A stretch of DNA of 64,000 nt from Spirosoma spitsbergense DSM 19989 (GTDB lineage Bacteria > Bacteroidota > Bacteroidia > Cytophagales > Spirosomataceae), in assembly GCF_000374085.1 (NCBI RefSeq), contig NZ_KB893387.1:1-64000 (forward strand). The letters run 5' to 3'. The translations under genes and the position numbers were made by a program. How positions within the stretch are numbered: position 1 is the first letter of the stretch; each line of letters starts with the position of its first letter. The notes beneath the pieces are model-generated. The model made no database searches, was not told the DNA's origin, and was given only the letters and a program-made list of their open reading frames with translations. Of the stretch, positions 44,050 through 53,518 are shown piece after piece.

Positions 44050-45540
44050 TCAACGCCCTGAGCCCTCTGAGAGTAGTTTCTTCAGGATTAAGACACTTTG
44101 CTCCAGCTCATCCTCCGTACTGGAGGCAAACCCCAGCCGGGTGCCATTCAGTTGCTGACCGGGCGGGTTGTGCGCTTGCCCGCTTGCCACATACAATCCC
44201 GTAAAAGACGCCTGCCGGGCGAGTTTCTCCATATCCACGACTGGATTAAAGGCGGCCCAGACAGCCATTCCCCCATCGGGTTTTGTAAACTGTATCGCAT
44301 TGGGTAACTCGCTGGTTAACAGGTTGAAGAAGTAGTCCCGCCGGGCGTGGTACGTACGCAACGCTTTCCGAAAGTGCCGTTTCAGTTCCCCCGTTTTGAA
44401 CAGCTGCCCAATGGCAAATTCAAGCATCGGGTCGCCCTGCCGGTCGATGATGCGCCGAAGCCGGGCCAACTCGTCGATCAAACCCGATGGGGCTACTACA
44501 TACCCAACCCGAAACGCGGGTGCCACCGACTTGGTGAGCGACCCCACATACACAACCATGCCCTGCCGGTCGGCGCTGGCCAGGGGCAGGATGGGGCGGC
44601 TCAGGTAGTGAAAATCATAATCGTAATCATCTTCCAGAATGGCAAAGCCGTGGTGTTCTGCCAACTGCAATAACCGAAGACGCCGATCAGCCCGGAGGGT
44701 TACCGTAGTGGGGTAATGATGATGGGGATTGACGAATACCATCCGAACCCTGTTTTTTTGACAAAGGACCGCCAGCGCATCAACATCCATCCCATACTGG
44801 TCGACAGGTACGGTTTTTAGCAGTGCGCCCGTTTTCTGGATATTCATGGTTGCACCCGCCCAGGTCGTCTCACCCGTTACAACGATGTCGCCCGGTCGGA
44901 GGAGGACCTGACAGGTCAGGTGCAGACCCATGATGCTGCCGCGCGTGATGAGGATATTGTCTGGCGCTGTTTGCAGACCCCGCGTTTCGTTCAGGTGCAG
45001 CGAGAGTTGTTCGCGCAGGAGCGGATGCCCTTTTGTGTCGCCGTAGCCGAAGTGAGCCTGCGGATTGCCCCACCGAAAATACGACCGGTAAGCCCGGCTT
45101 AGTTCATCCATCGGGGCCAGCCGGATATCAGGCAGGCCATCATCCAACCGTAACCCCGCCGACTGAGTCAGGACGGGTCGTTGTAGAAAAACCGTCGATT
45201 CAAAAGCGTAACCGGGTTGGCTGATTGTTGGCCTGTTCCAGTGTGGATTTTCTTCCGGCGTCAGCTGCTGCGGCCTGACTTCGGGAAAATGCGCGGCTAC
45301 GTACGTACCGCTGCCCGACCGGCTTTCGAGCCAGCCCTGCGCCATCCCTTCGTCATAAGCCGCTACGATGGTTTGTCGGTTTAGTTCCAGCAGGGTGGCC
45401 AGTTGGCGGGAACCGGGCAACCGCTGACCAGGCACAAGCGTTCCCCGGCGGATAAGCTGACCAAGCTGGTCGCTTACCTGCACAAATACGGGCGTACTTA
45501 ATGACCTGTCGACCTGGATAAGCGATTTGAAGGGGACCAT
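44050..45540 (-). CDS. MocR-type GntR/aminotransferase transcriptional regulator
   Basis: A 496-residue regulator. A GntR winged helix (LGQLIRRGTLVPGQRLPGSR; LATLLELNRQTIVAAYDEG) occupies about residues 20-90. A fold-type I aminotransferase domain follows, with the PLP-Lys in VYVGSLTKSVAPAFRVGYV and DYDYDF and NPHHHYP substrate motifs. MocR/PdxR proteins sense PLP or amino compounds. A longer frame (ATG at 45600) is possible. It is divergent from an FMN-binding split-barrel gene 84 bp away, a layout that fits PLP-regulated partner control. Confidence 0.87.
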   Translation of the reverse strand: MVPFKSLIQVDRSLSTPVFVQVSDQLGQLIRRGTLVPGQRLPGSRQLATLLELNRQTIVAAYDEGMAQGWLESRSGSGTYVAAHFPEVRPQQLTPEENPHWNRPTISQPGYAFESTVFLQRPVLTQSAGLRLDDGLPDIRLAPMDELSRAYRSYFRWGNPQAHFGYGDTKGHPLLREQLSLHLNETRGLQTAPDNILITRGSIMGLHLTCQVLLRPGDIVVTGETTWAGATMNIQKTGALLKTVPVDQYGMDVDALAVLCQKNRVRMVFVNPHHHYPTTVTLRADRRLRLLQLAEHHGFAILEDDYDYDFHYLSRPILPLASADRQGMVVYVGSLTKSVAPAFRVGYVVAPSGLIDELARLRRIIDRQGDPMLEFAIGQLFKTGELKRHFRKALRTYHARRDYFFNLLTSELPNAIQFTKPDGGMAVWAAFNPVVDMEKLARQASFTGLYVASGQAHNPPGQQLNGTRLGFASSTEDELEQSVLILKKLLSEGSGR

Positions 45541-45624
45541 AACCGGACTAGCTGTTTTTTGAAAATCGGACGGTTTTGCCAGTCCGGCAAAGAACGACAT
45601 TTGTATGATAAATCAGCGAATTCT

Positions 45625-46248
45625 ATGCAAACATCCCGTACAACCCCCAGTCGGTTGGCCAAACGCGCCCACTACGACGAAGCAACCATCCACCCCATTC
45701 TGGACGAAGCTCTTTTTTGTACGGTCAGCTTTGTCGTCGATGGGCAACCGATGGCGATTCCTACCGCCTTCGCTCGGAAAGAGAGTAGCCTGTACATTCA
45801 TGGTTCCGTAGGGAGTCATTTTATCCGGGCTATCGAAACCGGTGCGCCGGTTTGTATTACCATTATGCTGGCCGATGGGCTGGTCCTGGCCAAATCGGCT
45901 TTTCATCACTCGGTCAACTACCGGTCGGTTGTCATCTTCGCCAACGCCGAAAAAGTAACGGACGCCGATGAGCAGATGAACGCGCTGGCCCTGATTACCG
46001 ACCACCTCATTCCGGGCCGATGGGACGACCTCCGCCCCACCACGGAGAGCGAAATGCGCAAGACGACCGTACTGCGGTTTTCACTAGCCGAAGCGTCTGC
46101 CAAAGTTCGCACCGGTGGACCTAATGACGACCCTGAAGATATGGATTTGCCTACCTGGTCGGGCGTGGTTCCGCTGCAAACGGTGCGATTGACACCCGTT
46201 GCCAGAGAAGATACACCTGCTGTTCCTTTACCGGATTATTTGCACTAA
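45625..46248 (+). CDS. Pyridoxamine 5'-phosphate oxidase-like FMN-binding protein
   Basis: A 207-residue split-barrel flavoprotein: CTVSFVVDGQPMAIPTAFAR and LYIHGSVGSHFIRAIETGAP fit the PNPOx-like / nitroimidazole-resistance group, with FMN-binding Ser/Arg residues. The substrate is unclear; the divergent MocR gene suggests a link to B6 or a related amine. Start 45625 (MQTSRTT) is chosen; an upstream frame from 45559 is less likely because it enters the neighbouring gene's leader. Confidence 0.8.
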   Translation: MQTSRTTPSRLAKRAHYDEATIHPILDEALFCTVSFVVDGQPMAIPTAFARKESSLYIHGSVGSHFIRAIETGAPVCITIMLADGLVLAKSAFHHSVNYRSVVIFANAEKVTDADEQMNALALITDHLIPGRWDDLRPTTESEMRKTTVLRFSLAEASAKVRTGGPNDDPEDMDLPTWSGVVPLQTVRLTPVAREDTPAVPLPDYLH

Positions 46249-46317
46249 ATTTCCTTTATCGGTCTCCAGGCAACGATTTGCTGCTTTCTTGCTGGCCGGG
46301 TTGGGCCCGGATATGAT

Positions 46318-49300
46318 TTACCGGAGCAAGGTGATGACCCCGCGCTGTCGTTTGGTGATGCCCCCCGTAAACTCCACAATGGCTTCGTACACGTAATTGT
46401 CGGGTGGGAGTGGCTGATTCTGATGTTTACCGTCCCATCCTACGGTCTGGTTATTGGGTTCAAGATTGACGCCTTCGTATACCTGCCCGCCCGACCGGCT
46501 AAAAACGCGAAGGAGTTGAATACGCACCAGATTACTCCCGTAAATGGTAAAGTTATCGCCGATGTTATTCCCGTCGGGGGTAAAGATGTCGGCTACCTGG
46601 AGGGTGCAGGTATCGACCCGGATAACATCCTGTAGCTCGACCGAATCCGGGCATGTACCGTTGTTGCTGGTCCAGAGTTTTATGTCGTACTGGCCCTGAT
46701 TGAGCCTGATCTGCGGGTTCTGCGCCGTGGAGAAGAGCACTCCATTGGCATACCATTTCCATTGCGTAGCAGCGGTGGACGAATCCCGGAATGACACCAG
46801 TGTATCCGAACAGACGACTTTATTACTGACAAGGCTGAAACGGGGCTCTGCTTTATTCCGGATAGAAATGGTGTGCGGTACCGAAGCCGTACAACCGACG
46901 GGAAAACTAACCACCGTCATGGTAACGGTATAGGTCGTACCCCCTTTTGGGTACATATGCGTCGGCGAAAAATACGTGGAATCAATCGGCGAGCCATCCC
47001 CGAAATTCCAGCGAAAACGGTGGGTAGAACTCGACAGATTGGTGACCGAAACAGGCTGCCCCGGGCAGGCTTCCATGGGCAACCGGAAGGCCCCCGTCGG
47101 CACCGAATCGGTCTGGATCGATTGTTCATACGTTTTATAACCACCACATTCAGGATAAACCGTCTGGTTGATCCGATAAGTCGTGTTGGGTTTTGTGAAT
47201 TTAGTGTATACAACAACGGACCCATCCAGTTTTTCGCCGTTTATGTCCCAACTGACGCGGGCTGGTTTGGGCGTAGTGGCGTCCGTAAAGGTGACCGGTT
47301 CACCCACGCAGATACGGGACCGGCTAATGGTAAACAGCGCAGTTGTAGAAACCGGCAATACCGTGACTGGAATCGTATCGCTGTCAGTGCCGCATTCGCC
47401 CCGAATGTCCAGCCGGACGAAATAAACGGTTTTGTCGGCAGGGGCTTTGAACTCATGATCGACCACGCTGGCCGTCGTGCTGAGGGGGGCACTCTGATCC
47501 CCAAAGTTCCAGAGAACCGCATCGCCCGTACTCGTGTAGCGGCTGGAAAAGCGCACAACGGCGGGGGGACAGCGTACGGTGGTCGAATCTACGCCAATTT
47601 CGGCTTTGGTGCGGGGGCGTACCGTAACGGAAGCCGTTTGCGAAAAGGAGCCACAGGCCGTACTGCCCCCAAACGAAATGGTGTAGGATTTTGGTTGTCG
47701 CCCCGTATTCTCAAACACCCGCTGACCCGACTGAAATGTAGTACTGGTTGTGCCGTTGCCAAAGTTCCACTGGTAACTCACGCCGTCCTGCGCCGTTCCG
47801 GCGGTGTTGAAGGTAACCGTCAGGGGGGAGCAGCCGCTCGATACGCTTGGCGTAATCTTTACGTCGCTGGGTACAGGGGCTATCGTGAGTTCCTGACTGG
47901 TGGTGGCGGTGCAACTTCCTGACCAGGCTACGAGGGTGACCTGCACGCGGCCCGACGGCAGGGTGAGCGTTGGCTGTTTATCAGTAGAAACAGGTTGACC
48001 ATTAATCCGCCATTGAAAAAAGGTGGCACCCGTCGATGAATTGATGACCACCGGGGGTTTGGTGCTACACCCGGCGATTATAGAAAAACTGGCCACCGGA
48101 TTCCCAATCGTCACCATCGCCGTAGCCGTAGCACTGCATTGACCGCTGACCTGGTATTCGACCTGCAGGCTGGATGATCCGGCGGGTAACCTGCCGACAA
48201 ATAGGGTGTCGTTTCGAATACAGCCCGGGCAGTTAGTGAGGCTACGCCATTGCCCACCACCGGGAGACCCCGTCAGTTTCAACACCGACTGATCGCGGCA
48301 TACGGCCATATCACTCACTTTTACCGCTATGCCGCCTACCTTGATGCGGACGGTGGTATCCCGCTCACATTTACCAACTCCCCGCCGGTAGTGCAGCGTA
48401 TAGGAGCCGGTATCTTTGGGCATGAAAAAACTCTTGCCACTCCGTTGGACGATGTATGGACTGGCATCCCAGGTCCCATCGGCGAGGCTGGTAACGAGGG
48501 GTAGGTCGGCGGTGCTCGCGCATAGGGTGGTATCCCGGCGGGGACTCAGAATCTGAGCCGCCTGCGGGGTGCCCATCGTGAAGGTCACGCTTTGGGGATT
48601 GGCTCCGCAGAGATTGTTCAGGGTGCCTTCAACCACAACGGCGTAACTTGTTCCGGTTAGTTTTAAGAGGGTATCGCCCGATGCGGGCAACGGCCTGCCA
48701 TTAATGGTATAGCGGGCCGTTTTATCGAATGGCGACGGTCGGTAGCGAAAATCCACACACTGCGAACCGGGATTATCCAGTTTAAGCACGGGCAGGTCTT
48801 CCACAATGTGGGTGCATTTGACCTGCGTACTCCAGACGTTACAGGCATTATTGACCCGTAGTTTAATGACATAGGTGCCGGGCTTCACAAACCTTACTTT
48901 CGGATTGGGTGAGTTGGGCGTTGTTTTCTCCAGATACTCCACGGCCGGCGAAATTTCCCATTCGTAGGCCGTGGCGCTGATGGAGCCATAGCCATCGAGC
49001 CGAATGACTCCCCCCGCATTATAACAGATAAGCACACTGTCGAGACCGACAGGAATAACCCGCCCACCCGAATCGGGACCGATTTTCGGTTCTGCCGGTT
49101 TGGTCACGACGATGGTACGGGTGGCTGGGGCACCCGCACCGCACACGTTCGTGCCCGACAGGGTTACGGTGTACGTGCCGGTCGTTGAATAAATTTTACT
49201 GGTATTGATGTCTTTGGTCGAGGTACCGTCGCCCAGCATCCATTCGTAGGTATTGCCGGTTGACGGGCAGGACTGATTCGAGAGGAATAGTTGCTGATTG

Positions 49301-49764
49301 GTACAGATAAGAGTTCGGGAGGGGGCAAAGGACAAACGGGGTTTGTTGATAAATGTCAGGTCGCGGGTGAGGTTTTCTTCTGAATTATCCTGATTACGGG
49401 TCACCAGTTTGATGCTTATATCCTTCTCGTCGAGACACGAATTGACGAAGTCCTTCATATTGTACGTGAAGGTGAGTGGATCGGGGATTTTATTGGCCGG
49501 AATGATCACCTTCGTGCTGGCATTGCTTTTGTCCCATTGCAGTTCAAACTCTTTGATGGGGACGTGACCCGCCGGAATAACGATTTTTATACAGACGGGC
49601 TGGCTTTCCCCGTCCACACAGACCCGATAGTTGCTTGAACCACAGAGAACGAAATTTACGTCCGTCTGAGCGTGGCTGTTTGTGCTTATCAGGCTGAAAA
49701 AAAGTAGTAGTAATACGAAAGATAAGCCGTAGTACTTTTCTGAACGTTGCTTGGTGGATACCAT
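46318..49764 (-). CDS. PKD-repeat surface protein with T9SS (gliding-type) C-terminal sorting domain
   Basis: A 1148-residue secreted protein. The signal peptide YGLSFVLLLLFFSLISTNSHAQ is followed by tandem PKD domains (YEWMLGDGTSTKDINTSKIY; YQWNFGNGTTSTTFQSGQ; VLWNFGDQSAPLSTTASVV; FRWNFGDGSPIDSTYFSPTH). The C-terminal ~90 residues (VADIFTPDGNNIGDNFTIYG) are a gliding-motility/T9SS type B sorting domain that directs it across the outer membrane. It is likely an adhesin or surface-layer protein. It is followed upstream (minus strand) by the PorP/SprF gene, 58 bp away. Confidence 0.9.
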   Translation of the reverse strand: MVSTKQRSEKYYGLSFVLLLLFFSLISTNSHAQTDVNFVLCGSSNYRVCVDGESQPVCIKIVIPAGHVPIKEFELQWDKSNASTKVIIPANKIPDPLTFTYNMKDFVNSCLDEKDISIKLVTRNQDNSEENLTRDLTFINKPRLSFAPSRTLICTNQQLFLSNQSCPSTGNTYEWMLGDGTSTKDINTSKIYSTTGTYTVTLSGTNVCGAGAPATRTIVVTKPAEPKIGPDSGGRVIPVGLDSVLICYNAGGVIRLDGYGSISATAYEWEISPAVEYLEKTTPNSPNPKVRFVKPGTYVIKLRVNNACNVWSTQVKCTHIVEDLPVLKLDNPGSQCVDFRYRPSPFDKTARYTINGRPLPASGDTLLKLTGTSYAVVVEGTLNNLCGANPQSVTFTMGTPQAAQILSPRRDTTLCASTADLPLVTSLADGTWDASPYIVQRSGKSFFMPKDTGSYTLHYRRGVGKCERDTTVRIKVGGIAVKVSDMAVCRDQSVLKLTGSPGGGQWRSLTNCPGCIRNDTLFVGRLPAGSSSLQVEYQVSGQCSATATAMVTIGNPVASFSIIAGCSTKPPVVINSSTGATFFQWRINGQPVSTDKQPTLTLPSGRVQVTLVAWSGSCTATTSQELTIAPVPSDVKITPSVSSGCSPLTVTFNTAGTAQDGVSYQWNFGNGTTSTTFQSGQRVFENTGRQPKSYTISFGGSTACGSFSQTASVTVRPRTKAEIGVDSTTVRCPPAVVRFSSRYTSTGDAVLWNFGDQSAPLSTTASVVDHEFKAPADKTVYFVRLDIRGECGTDSDTIPVTVLPVSTTALFTISRSRICVGEPVTFTDATTPKPARVSWDINGEKLDGSVVVYTKFTKPNTTYRINQTVYPECGGYKTYEQSIQTDSVPTGAFRLPMEACPGQPVSVTNLSSSTHRFRWNFGDGSPIDSTYFSPTHMYPKGGTTYTVTMTVVSFPVGCTASVPHTISIRNKAEPRFSLVSNKVVCSDTLVSFRDSSTAATQWKWYANGVLFSTAQNPQIRLNQGQYDIKLWTSNNGTCPDSVELQDVIRVDTCTLQVADIFTPDGNNIGDNFTIYGSNLVRIQLLRVFSRSGGQVYEGVNLEPNNQTVGWDGKHQNQPLPPDNYVYEAIVEFTGGITKRQRGVITLLR

Positions 49765-49822
49765 CGTTTTTAAGTTTTTTATTGGATAGAACTACGCTTT
49801 CACTGCCAGCGCCAGGGGCTGA

Positions 49823-50857
49823 TTACTTGTACATGGGGCATCGCGGCCCTTTCTTTCCACTGGCTTTCTTTCCATCACCTTCGCAACGCCACATGGATTC
49901 AGGGAATAGACAGCGGGCCGTAACCTCGAAGGTATTTCCGGTGTAGTTCTGTAGCTTCGATATCGTTACATCGTAGCTAAATCCGACGGAGAGAGACCCC
50001 GTCTGAAGCCCTACAATACCGACCAGCGCATCCTGCGTAATTTGGTTGACCAGCGTTTTTGACAGGGGAATTCCCCGGTACATCAGGCCCAGCGTAAGGG
50101 AGGAGTACTGGAAATACGTACTGATGTCGAGTTGATAGATATGGCTCTGCATGCGGAAATTAGCGACGGGCGTGATGTTCCACCGGCCAGCCGCGAGTTT
50201 TGACCCCGCCTGCACACCGATACGCATGGGTAACCGGTAATTTTCGAAGCCAATGGCCACGTTGGGCTGGTTGAGGTGATAAACCGACACGCCAATCCAG
50301 TCCTGATCATTTTCTGTGTAGTTGAACTCGACCAATCCGCCGAATCCAACATCGAAAAAATTTCTGGAGAGGGGAGCAAGGGCTAAGGGGTCCCGGCTGG
50401 GATTGAGCGTTGGCTGACCCGTGAGTTGATCCATGAAGACTCCCTGGTTTGCCTTATACGTACGCTGGCCACCACCGGCGTAGAAGCCAATGCGGGCCGA
50501 GAACGTTTGCCGGTCGTTTCTGAATACCGCTGGTACGAAAACAACGCCCCCGCTAACCGTCTGGACACTGGCATTCTGGGCATCATGCATTACATAGATG
50601 CCGCCACCCATGAACTGGTTAGTACACTCCCGGCCTACATCGACCGAAGCACTGGTGGTATTGTAGCTGCCTAAATCGCGCCATTGATTGCGATAGGCCA
50701 CATTTGCCCGCACATCACCCGCGTAGCCGGCATAAGCCGGATTGACATGCAAGGGGGCCGCATCGTTCTGGGAGAATTGGGGGTCCTGCCCCTGAGCGAA
50801 ATGAACGGCCAGCCATAAACAAAGTAGATAGGGGTAGAAAGATAGCATCACAGGCAT
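49823..50857 (-). CDS. PorP/SprF family type IX secretion membrane protein
   Basis: A 344-residue outer-membrane barrel of the PorP/SprF family. The signal peptide LSFYPYLLCLWLAVHFAQG is followed by the family start DPQFSQNDAAPLHVNPAYAG and RANVAYRNQWRD. The later LTLGLMYRGIPLSKTL and SLSVGFSYDVTISKL are conserved strands. SprF-like proteins pair with a specific large T9SS substrate, here the PKD protein. Start 50857 is chosen; 50848 and 50881 are alternatives. A short basic Cys-containing C-terminal tail follows the barrel (EGDGKKASGKKGPRCP). Confidence 0.9.
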   Translation of the reverse strand: MPVMLSFYPYLLCLWLAVHFAQGQDPQFSQNDAAPLHVNPAYAGYAGDVRANVAYRNQWRDLGSYNTTSASVDVGRECTNQFMGGGIYVMHDAQNASVQTVSGGVVFVPAVFRNDRQTFSARIGFYAGGGQRTYKANQGVFMDQLTGQPTLNPSRDPLALAPLSRNFFDVGFGGLVEFNYTENDQDWIGVSVYHLNQPNVAIGFENYRLPMRIGVQAGSKLAAGRWNITPVANFRMQSHIYQLDISTYFQYSSLTLGLMYRGIPLSKTLVNQITQDALVGIVGLQTGSLSVGFSYDVTISKLQNYTGNTFEVTARCLFPESMWRCEGDGKKASGKKGPRCPMYK

Positions 50858-51303
50858 GGATAAGTTGACGCAAACAAGCACCAGAAGAGGAACAAACCCC
50901 TTTTGTCTTCTTTGCCTTAATGAGCGAAATAATGGACTATTCTGGTCGAGAAACCCTTTTGTGAAGAAACCCTGACTTATCTACTAATTCAGGGTTTGCT
51001 GGCTGGCTAAAGCAATCAAATTAAGCCGGAAAGATTGCTATATAGCTTATTTGGGCGATAAATTCAATACCGTACGCTACAATTAAGTTGGTCGGTTTTA
51101 GTGTAACACCAAACCGACCAACCAATTGACTTTCTTGGTGTGGTAAAAACGGAAAGCTTAGTGACCGGAGAACGCAATGGCAGGCAGGCTTCACCTGATC
51201 CTGTTACTGTATGCCGTTTACGGGTGGTAGGGTAACAGCTACCCGGCGAAGTTTTTTTTATTTTATGACTAAGTGGCTGGTTAGTAGGTGATAGCCCATA
51301 CGC
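50858..51303. other. Intergenic region with two hairpins and no gene
   Basis: Two inverted repeats occur. AAACCCTGA (50967-50975) faces TCAGGGTTT (50989-50997). GTTGGTCGGTTT (51087-51098) is perfectly complementary to AAACCGACCAAC (51111-51122) with a 12-base loop. The minus-strand ORF over 51064-51312 has no plausible protein features. A promoter for the SprF gene should lie here but I cannot place it. Confidence 0.5.
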
Positions 51304-51335
51304 AAAAAACACGACTCGCCTGGTGAGTTGTGTTT
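51304..51335 (-). terminator. Rho-independent terminator after the M48 gene
   Basis: On the minus strand AAACACAACTC and GAGTCGTGTTT form a stem (10 of 11 pairs) with a short loop, followed by a run of T (plus-strand A-run at 51304-51309). It ends the five-gene sigma operon 60 bases after its last stop codon. Confidence 0.75.
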
Positions 51336-51393
51336 ATGTAAAGACCACTTATCCCTGCGTTTCAGTAATGTTCACCCCGTCTGGATCGGCCGT

Positions 51394-52839
51394 TTACCAG
51401 CGGGAAAAGCTGTAATGGAAGGTAAGATCGACGTTGTGCGATAAGGCCTTAGGCTTGGGCGTAGTGGCAAGCTGAATACGGGCAAGCTCATAGCTTAGGG
51501 CTATTTTGTAACTGCCTGGTCGAAACGATTTTTTCAGTAACTCTACCCCGATAGAGGCCCGAGGGTTGACCGATAACTGTAGCGAAGGCATATTGGCCGG
51601 TGCTACGGTCGTGCCATAGTTTTGATATGTGAAGCCAATAGGTATACGAACCATTGGACCGGCACTGGCAAATACGCCAAACCGATTGGCCGCAAATTGG
51701 TTTGGTCGTCGGCCAAAGGGAATCCAGGTTGCTTTGGGAAAAGCCGTCAGGTAGTACAGGTCAAGGGTTTCGAGCAAACGCTGCGACGGTTTATCCCCAA
51801 TCAACGTGCCGTATTTTTGAGTCGAGTAAGCTACTTCGGCTTCAAATTGCCAGGGGCTTTGCCACTTGAACCGGGTTATCTGAAAACCCATGTACAGGTT
51901 ATACGCATTAGGCACCCGATAGAGTAGTCCATCAACGGGTATCCCATCGACCGAGAACTGGGGCTGTCCGGCTACGGTCAATCCTGCCACGAAGCCCAGG
52001 TCCCAGAAGGTGCGTTCGGGGTGTAGTTCGAGGTAAGCAACGCCGGCTGAGTTGGCAAAGTAGCCCCGGCTGATACCCTTTTGCTGTAGTTCACGAAGCT
52101 GCAACTGTTTCCAGAAGCGACGCATGGCACTGATCCGGTCTTTGAAAGCAGGATGACTGGCACTGTATTTTGAATCCGGCTCCAGGTACTGCCGAATGTA
52201 GTCCGTATCGAACTCTGATACGAAGGCCTCGAAATTCAGTGATTTATCCAGCAGCGATAGCACCCAGAGACCAAAAAAGTCGGCCTGTATTTCTTCTGCC
52301 TGAATGTTGGTGACTTTATACCGTCGTTGAATACGGGTTGTATCTCCGGCATCGGTTCCCTTCAGGCCACCAAATACGGCTACGCCATCCGTATTTTTCA
52401 GGTGTCCCAATACATGATGACTGATTTCGTGCGCCAGAATATGCCGGTCTACACGGGTCATGAGCGCAACTTTTTTGTTGACGCCTTCCATAAACACCTT
52501 GTTATACAGGATTAACGGAACATCGGCCGCTTTTTTTTCGGTCACAACAGTTGGGCAACTGCGCGCTTCAGGTGCCCCGCAACCAGCCGCTTTCACCACA
52601 ATGGAATCCGTATACTGCATAGAACTGTTCCGACGGATAAGGGTCAGTAACTCAGATACTGCTTTATTGGCCGCTTCTTCTGAGGGTAGATACCCTTTGG
52701 CCCCGGTAGTGAGTGCTCTACAGTCGCAGAATTGTTTATAAGACAGGTCGGTTTGCTGGGTGGGCGTGGGTTTAGCGGGTTGCCCGATTACCCGGTTCAC
52801 AACAAATAGCACAAAAAGGGCCAGCAGGCATGGTCTCAT
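51394..52839 (-). CDS. M48-like metalloprotease with C-terminal beta-barrel-like domain
   Basis: A 481-residue exported protein. The signal peptide RPCLLALFVLFVVNRVIGQ is followed by a gluzincin domain: HEISHHVLGH near residues 138-147 (HExxH) and AEEIQADFFGLWVL near 178-191 (third ligand Glu). From about residue 280 the sequence becomes strand-rich (YNLYMGFQITRFKWQSPWQF; SIGVELLKKSFRPGSYKIAL) and ends with aromatic FHYSFSRW, as in an outer-membrane barrel. It is the last gene of the sigma/anti-sigma operon. The role may be envelope quality control or signalling proteolysis. Confidence 0.78.
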   Translation of the reverse strand: MRPCLLALFVLFVVNRVIGQPAKPTPTQQTDLSYKQFCDCRALTTGAKGYLPSEEAANKAVSELLTLIRRNSSMQYTDSIVVKAAGCGAPEARSCPTVVTEKKAADVPLILYNKVFMEGVNKKVALMTRVDRHILAHEISHHVLGHLKNTDGVAVFGGLKGTDAGDTTRIQRRYKVTNIQAEEIQADFFGLWVLSLLDKSLNFEAFVSEFDTDYIRQYLEPDSKYSASHPAFKDRISAMRRFWKQLQLRELQQKGISRGYFANSAGVAYLELHPERTFWDLGFVAGLTVAGQPQFSVDGIPVDGLLYRVPNAYNLYMGFQITRFKWQSPWQFEAEVAYSTQKYGTLIGDKPSQRLLETLDLYYLTAFPKATWIPFGRRPNQFAANRFGVFASAGPMVRIPIGFTYQNYGTTVAPANMPSLQLSVNPRASIGVELLKKSFRPGSYKIALSYELARIQLATTPKPKALSHNVDLTFHYSFSRW

Positions 52840-52849
52840 AGAAGTCTTC

Positions 52850-53491
52850 TCAAAATGGTTGTGGGGTAGGGGTACACTCGTTCAATAGGGTTACCGAGTG
52901 GTCGGGCCGCTCGATGGATAAGGATCGGGAATCACTGTTATACCGTAACCGGTTGTTTTGAAGATAGAGGGTATCGCTGGTATTCTGGACAAAAATAGTC
53001 AGGGTATCCTGGCAATACCGATAGGCGGCTGTGGTTTTCAGCTTCCGGTCTTTTAGCCACTTTACGGGGAGCTTGCCAATGGGTAAATCGCCACCGGCAT
53101 ACCCTAAACCGGATTTCGGTCCGGTGCCGCCATCGGCCCGAAAGAGGAAGTTGGTTTCTGTTTTTACAAGTTGAGGTTCACGGTCTGGCCATAGTAACCA
53201 AGTTCCCACAAGCAGCAGGGCGATACAGGCCGCCATCGCGTAAGGATAACGCCGAACCAGATCGAAGATAGTCGTGCGCCTGCGCGCTCTGGCCCGTGCC
53301 CTTCCAGCGGCTTCCCATAGTTGCTGGTCGGAGTCTTCCCGGACTACGTCCGCTACCAACGTGTGCAGGGTGTAATCGTCGTAAAAAGAAGGGTCGGTAC
53401 CCAGCAATTCCAAAAATTGCTGGCTCTCCTCATCCGTCAGGGCACCCTGCTGACGCTTTTCGATAAGCTGGCGACGTTGAGCAGGTGTCAT
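52850..53491 (-). CDS. Anti-sigma-like single-pass membrane protein
   Basis: A 213-residue protein. Residues 1-80 resemble the cytosolic part of Bacteroidota anti-sigma/FecR-type proteins (EKRQQGALTDEESQQFLELL), with a basic stretch RARARARRRTT. One transmembrane helix lies near 83-101 (YAMAACIALLLVGTWLLW). A ~110-residue periplasmic domain follows, ending with NECTPTPQPF. It follows the atypical sigma gene by 27 bp, so it is probably its regulator. Confidence 0.65.
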   Translation of the reverse strand: MTPAQRRQLIEKRQQGALTDEESQQFLELLGTDPSFYDDYTLHTLVADVVREDSDQQLWEAAGRARARARRRTTIFDLVRRYPYAMAACIALLLVGTWLLWPDREPQLVKTETNFLFRADGGTGPKSGLGYAGGDLPIGKLPVKWLKDRKLKTTAAYRYCQDTLTIFVQNTSDTLYLQNNRLRYNSDSRSLSIERPDHSVTLLNECTPTPQPF

Positions 53492-53518
53492 GGGCAGTAC
53501 GAGATTAGGGGTTGACGA

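Noticed and set aside
46873-47922. A 349-codon plus-strand open frame antisense to the PKD protein
   Set aside because: It is rich in Arg/Gly with no domain or signal, and the opposite strand has a clear PKD protein with four matching repeats.
51064-51312. 82-codon minus-strand frame in the intergenic region
   Set aside because: Ser/Thr/Pro-rich with no signal, domain or ribosome site; it crosses a perfect hairpin and a terminator.
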